A DNA stretch of 6,586 bases from assembly GCA_021159785.1 (NCBI GenBank), contig JAGHDU010000079.1:1-6586 (forward strand), in the 5' to 3' direction. This DNA comes from Staphylothermus sp. GTDB taxonomy: Archaea; Thermoproteota; Thermoprotei_A; Sulfolobales; Desulfurococcaceae. The position numbers and the translations under genes were made by a program. Positions 5,507-6,586 of the stretch are shown here, piece by piece (the stretch's first letter is position 1; each line of letters begins with the position of its first letter). The notes beneath the pieces are model-generated. The model was not told where the DNA came from and did not search any database. It was given only the letters and a program-made list of their open reading frames with translations.

Positions 5507-6034
5507 TTGTTCAGTATAGCTTATCTCGGTAGAGGAGGGCAGGGAATAGTCTTCGCGGCAACGATCACGGCTGAAGCACTCTATGAAAAAGGCTATTATG
5601 TTGCACAGCTCCAGAACTATGGTGCCTCGGTTAGAGGGGGTTCTGTTCTAGGATACGTTGTTGCCGATAATAAGCCTATTAAGAACCCGTTTGTAGAGGT
5701 ATTTGATGTAATGATTGCGCTTCATGAAGAGGGTTTAAAGCGTTGGAAATGTCTCGTTGAGAAATCCAAGAAGATAATTGTTGATGAAAAACTAGTGAAG
5801 TCAGAAGTATCTGGAGCTATTAAGGTACCATTATCGAGTATCGCTGAGGAGGAAGGGGTTTATCAAGCATTAAATCTAGTCGCAGTTAGATTAGCATTTA
5901 AAGTATTGGGTATAACTGGTATTGACGAAGTGATGGATAAACTGCTAAAAAATAGAAAGAACTATGATTTGAATAAAAAGGCCTACATGATCGGTAAAGA
6001 GATAGTTATATTTAGGGATTTTGGAACAGAATGA
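5507..6034 (+). CDS. korC: 2-oxoacid (2-oxoglutarate):ferredoxin oxidoreductase gamma subunit
   Basis: The gamma subunit is the CoA-binding/structural domain of the 2-oxoacid:ferredoxin oxidoreductase and is often fused to alpha in two-subunit enzymes; here it is a separate 175-residue chain of normal size. The protein opens with the hallmark GRGGQG (8-13) after a short beta strand, then YGASVRGGSV (39-48), a variant of the usual YGPExRGG region, and continues with typical alpha/beta sequence. No other motif ligands are expected. The TTG start is well supported by the SD site overlapping the korB stop. It is the last gene of the operon; its stop is 27 bp from the end of the convergent ferritin-like gene. 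It is also called korG in some nomenclatures. Confidence 0.91.
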   Translation: MFSIAYLGRGGQGIVFAATITAEALYEKGYYVAQLQNYGASVRGGSVLGYVVADNKPIKNPFVEVFDVMIALHEEGLKRWKCLVEKSKKIIVDEKLVKSEVSGAIKVPLSSIAEEEGVYQALNLVAVRLAFKVLGITGIDEVMDKLLKNRKNYDLNKKAYMIGKEIVIFRDFGTE

Positions 6035-6061
6035 AGAAAAGTTGATTATTTTTATAAGATA
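6035..6061. terminator. Short convergent terminator region between korC and the ferritin-like gene
   Basis: The 27 bases between the convergent stop codons carry a T-run on the plus strand (TTATTTTTAT, about 6046-6054). Just beyond, inside the korC end, there is a T-rich run on the minus strand (complement of GAAGAAAAG, 6033-6041). Both transcripts probably end here and may overlap at their 3' ends. Confidence 0.4.
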
Positions 6062-6538
6062 TTACCCACCGGGGCTACCGTGCCATGGGCTGTCTTTCCA
6101 GACTGCATCCCATAGTAGTTCTTCAGTGAATGTTTCCTTTTCGGCAATATGTTTCTGGATGCTTAGGAGTAGTTTGTGATGTTTTACTTCGTCCTCGTAT
6201 ATTGCTGAGAGTATCATTTTCTCTCTTGGATCCTGTGTCTCTTCGATTAGTTTATGTGTGAACTCTATCATTTCAGCTTCTAAGTCTATGTGTTTCTTAA
6301 TACCTTTCTTTATGATCTCAAGTTCTTCCTCTGATAGGAATGGTTGTGTTTCACTCAATAATTCTGCAAGTGATTCATAGAACATACTGTGTTTCTCGCT
6401 ATCTATTGCTATTCCCTTGATCAATGCACTTAAGACGGGATGTTTGAATTTCTCTGTGAGTTCCTTTAGTTCTTTGGCATATTCTTTTTCTTTTTGACTC
6501 ATTTCTCTTAGAAGACTTATGAGTTTGTCTTTATTCAT
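6062..6538 (-). CDS. Ferritin-like (rubrerythrin-type) four-helix protein
   Basis: This 158-residue protein is almost entirely helical and fits the ferritin-like di-iron fold. Candidate metal ligands by helix are E17/E19 in helix 1, the DSEKHS stretch (D46-S51, H50) in helix 2, E87/E89 in LEAEMIEF of helix 3, and E117 with H120 or H121 in YEDEVKHHKLL of helix 4. Helix 4 has the classic ExxH; helix 2 has Ser at the matching Glu position, so the site may be variant. There is no rubredoxin domain and no signal peptide. Functions in this superfamily include iron storage, peroxide reduction and oxygen activation; I cannot choose among them. The tail (residues 142-158) is rich in Trp, His, Pro and Gly and ends SPGG. 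ATG 6538 is the start. It is convergent to kor and has its own promoter. Confidence 0.82.
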   Translation of the reverse strand: MNKDKLISLLREMSQKEKEYAKELKELTEKFKHPVLSALIKGIAIDSEKHSMFYESLAELLSETQPFLSEEELEIIKKGIKKHIDLEAEMIEFTHKLIEETQDPREKMILSAIYEDEVKHHKLLLSIQKHIAEKETFTEELLWDAVWKDSPWHGSPGG

Positions 6539-6565
6539 AGAACCGCCTTGTATGGATTATCAAGA

Positions 6566-6573
6566 ATATATAT
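6566..6573 (-). promoter_or_regulatory. TATA box of the ferritin-like gene
   Basis: The ATATATAT core is centred about 32 nt from ATG 6538. Initiation about 26 nt downstream would give a leader of only a few nucleotides, so the message is nearly leaderless; the GGCGG at 6543-6547 (minus strand) is at best a partial SD site. Because the box is symmetric, and the plus strand shows GGGGGA at the window edge, it might also serve a divergent gene beginning just outside. Confidence 0.5.
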
Positions 6574-6586
6574 GTAGTTAGGGGGA

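Noticed and set aside
3332..6034. Pyruvate or 2-oxoisovalerate ferredoxin oxidoreductase as the primary call
   Set aside because: Separate D-A-B-C order and KorA/KorB-like motifs (VTGSTHNEYGY, HTLHGRA) favour 2-oxoglutarate, though substrate is not proven by sequence.
1..6586. CRISPR arrays, tRNA or rRNA genes, insertion sequences, attachment sites, replication origin
   Set aside because: No regularly spaced repeats, tRNA arm sets, transposase motifs or origin-like repeat clusters were seen on either strand.

Overview
The window looks like chromosomal DNA of a hyperthermophilic crenarchaeon, most likely of the Desulfurococcales and similar to Staphylothermus. This is inferred from sequence features, since no database search was possible. 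The DNA is AT-rich. TATA boxes of the type TTTATAC or TTTATATC stand before genes. Shine-Dalgarno (SD) sites are of the GGTGA/GGGGTGA type, GTG and TTG starts are common, and AGG/AGA/ATA codons are frequent. The gene content (SufBC without other suf genes in view, four-subunit 2-oxoacid:ferredoxin oxidoreductase, a serpin) also fits an anaerobic archaeon.

Layout. Positions 1-1151 on the minus strand hold sufC followed by the first 137 codons of sufB, which runs off the left edge; the two overlap by 4 bp. A divergent AT-rich promoter region of about 260 bp follows, then a small zinc cytidine deaminase on the plus strand. Its open frame reaches back to 1283, but the likely start is the TTG at 1412, because the TATA box and a 14-bp palindrome lie inside the apparent N-terminal extension. 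A 196-bp intergenic stretch with two TATA-like elements leads to a membrane-anchored serpin (2004-3245). From 3332 to 6034 there is a compact four-gene operon, korD-korA-korB-korC, for a 2-oxoacid (probably 2-oxoglutarate):ferredoxin oxidoreductase. Each internal junction uses an SD site that contains the stop codon of the previous gene. A perfect 8+4+8 bp inverted repeat lies just upstream of the korD SD. Convergent to the operon, on the minus strand at 6062-6538, is a ferritin-like four-helix protein with an unusual Trp-rich tail ending in Gly-Gly.

How the genes fit together. SufBC builds Fe-S clusters. The Kor complex needs them: two [4Fe-4S] in KorD, one in KorB, plus external ferredoxin. 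The ferritin-like protein may handle iron or peroxide. Kor would oxidise 2-oxoglutarate (for example from glutamate or peptide breakdown) to succinyl-CoA, CO2 and reduced ferredoxin. The cytidine deaminase belongs to pyrimidine salvage. The serpin is the least routine gene: an inhibitory-type protease inhibitor apparently displayed outside the membrane of an archaeon.

I did not find a clearly novel multi-gene system. The best leads are the anchored serpin with its odd reactive loop, the two palindromes at the kor and cytidine deaminase promoters, the ferritin-like tail, and several start codons that automated calling would place too far upstream.
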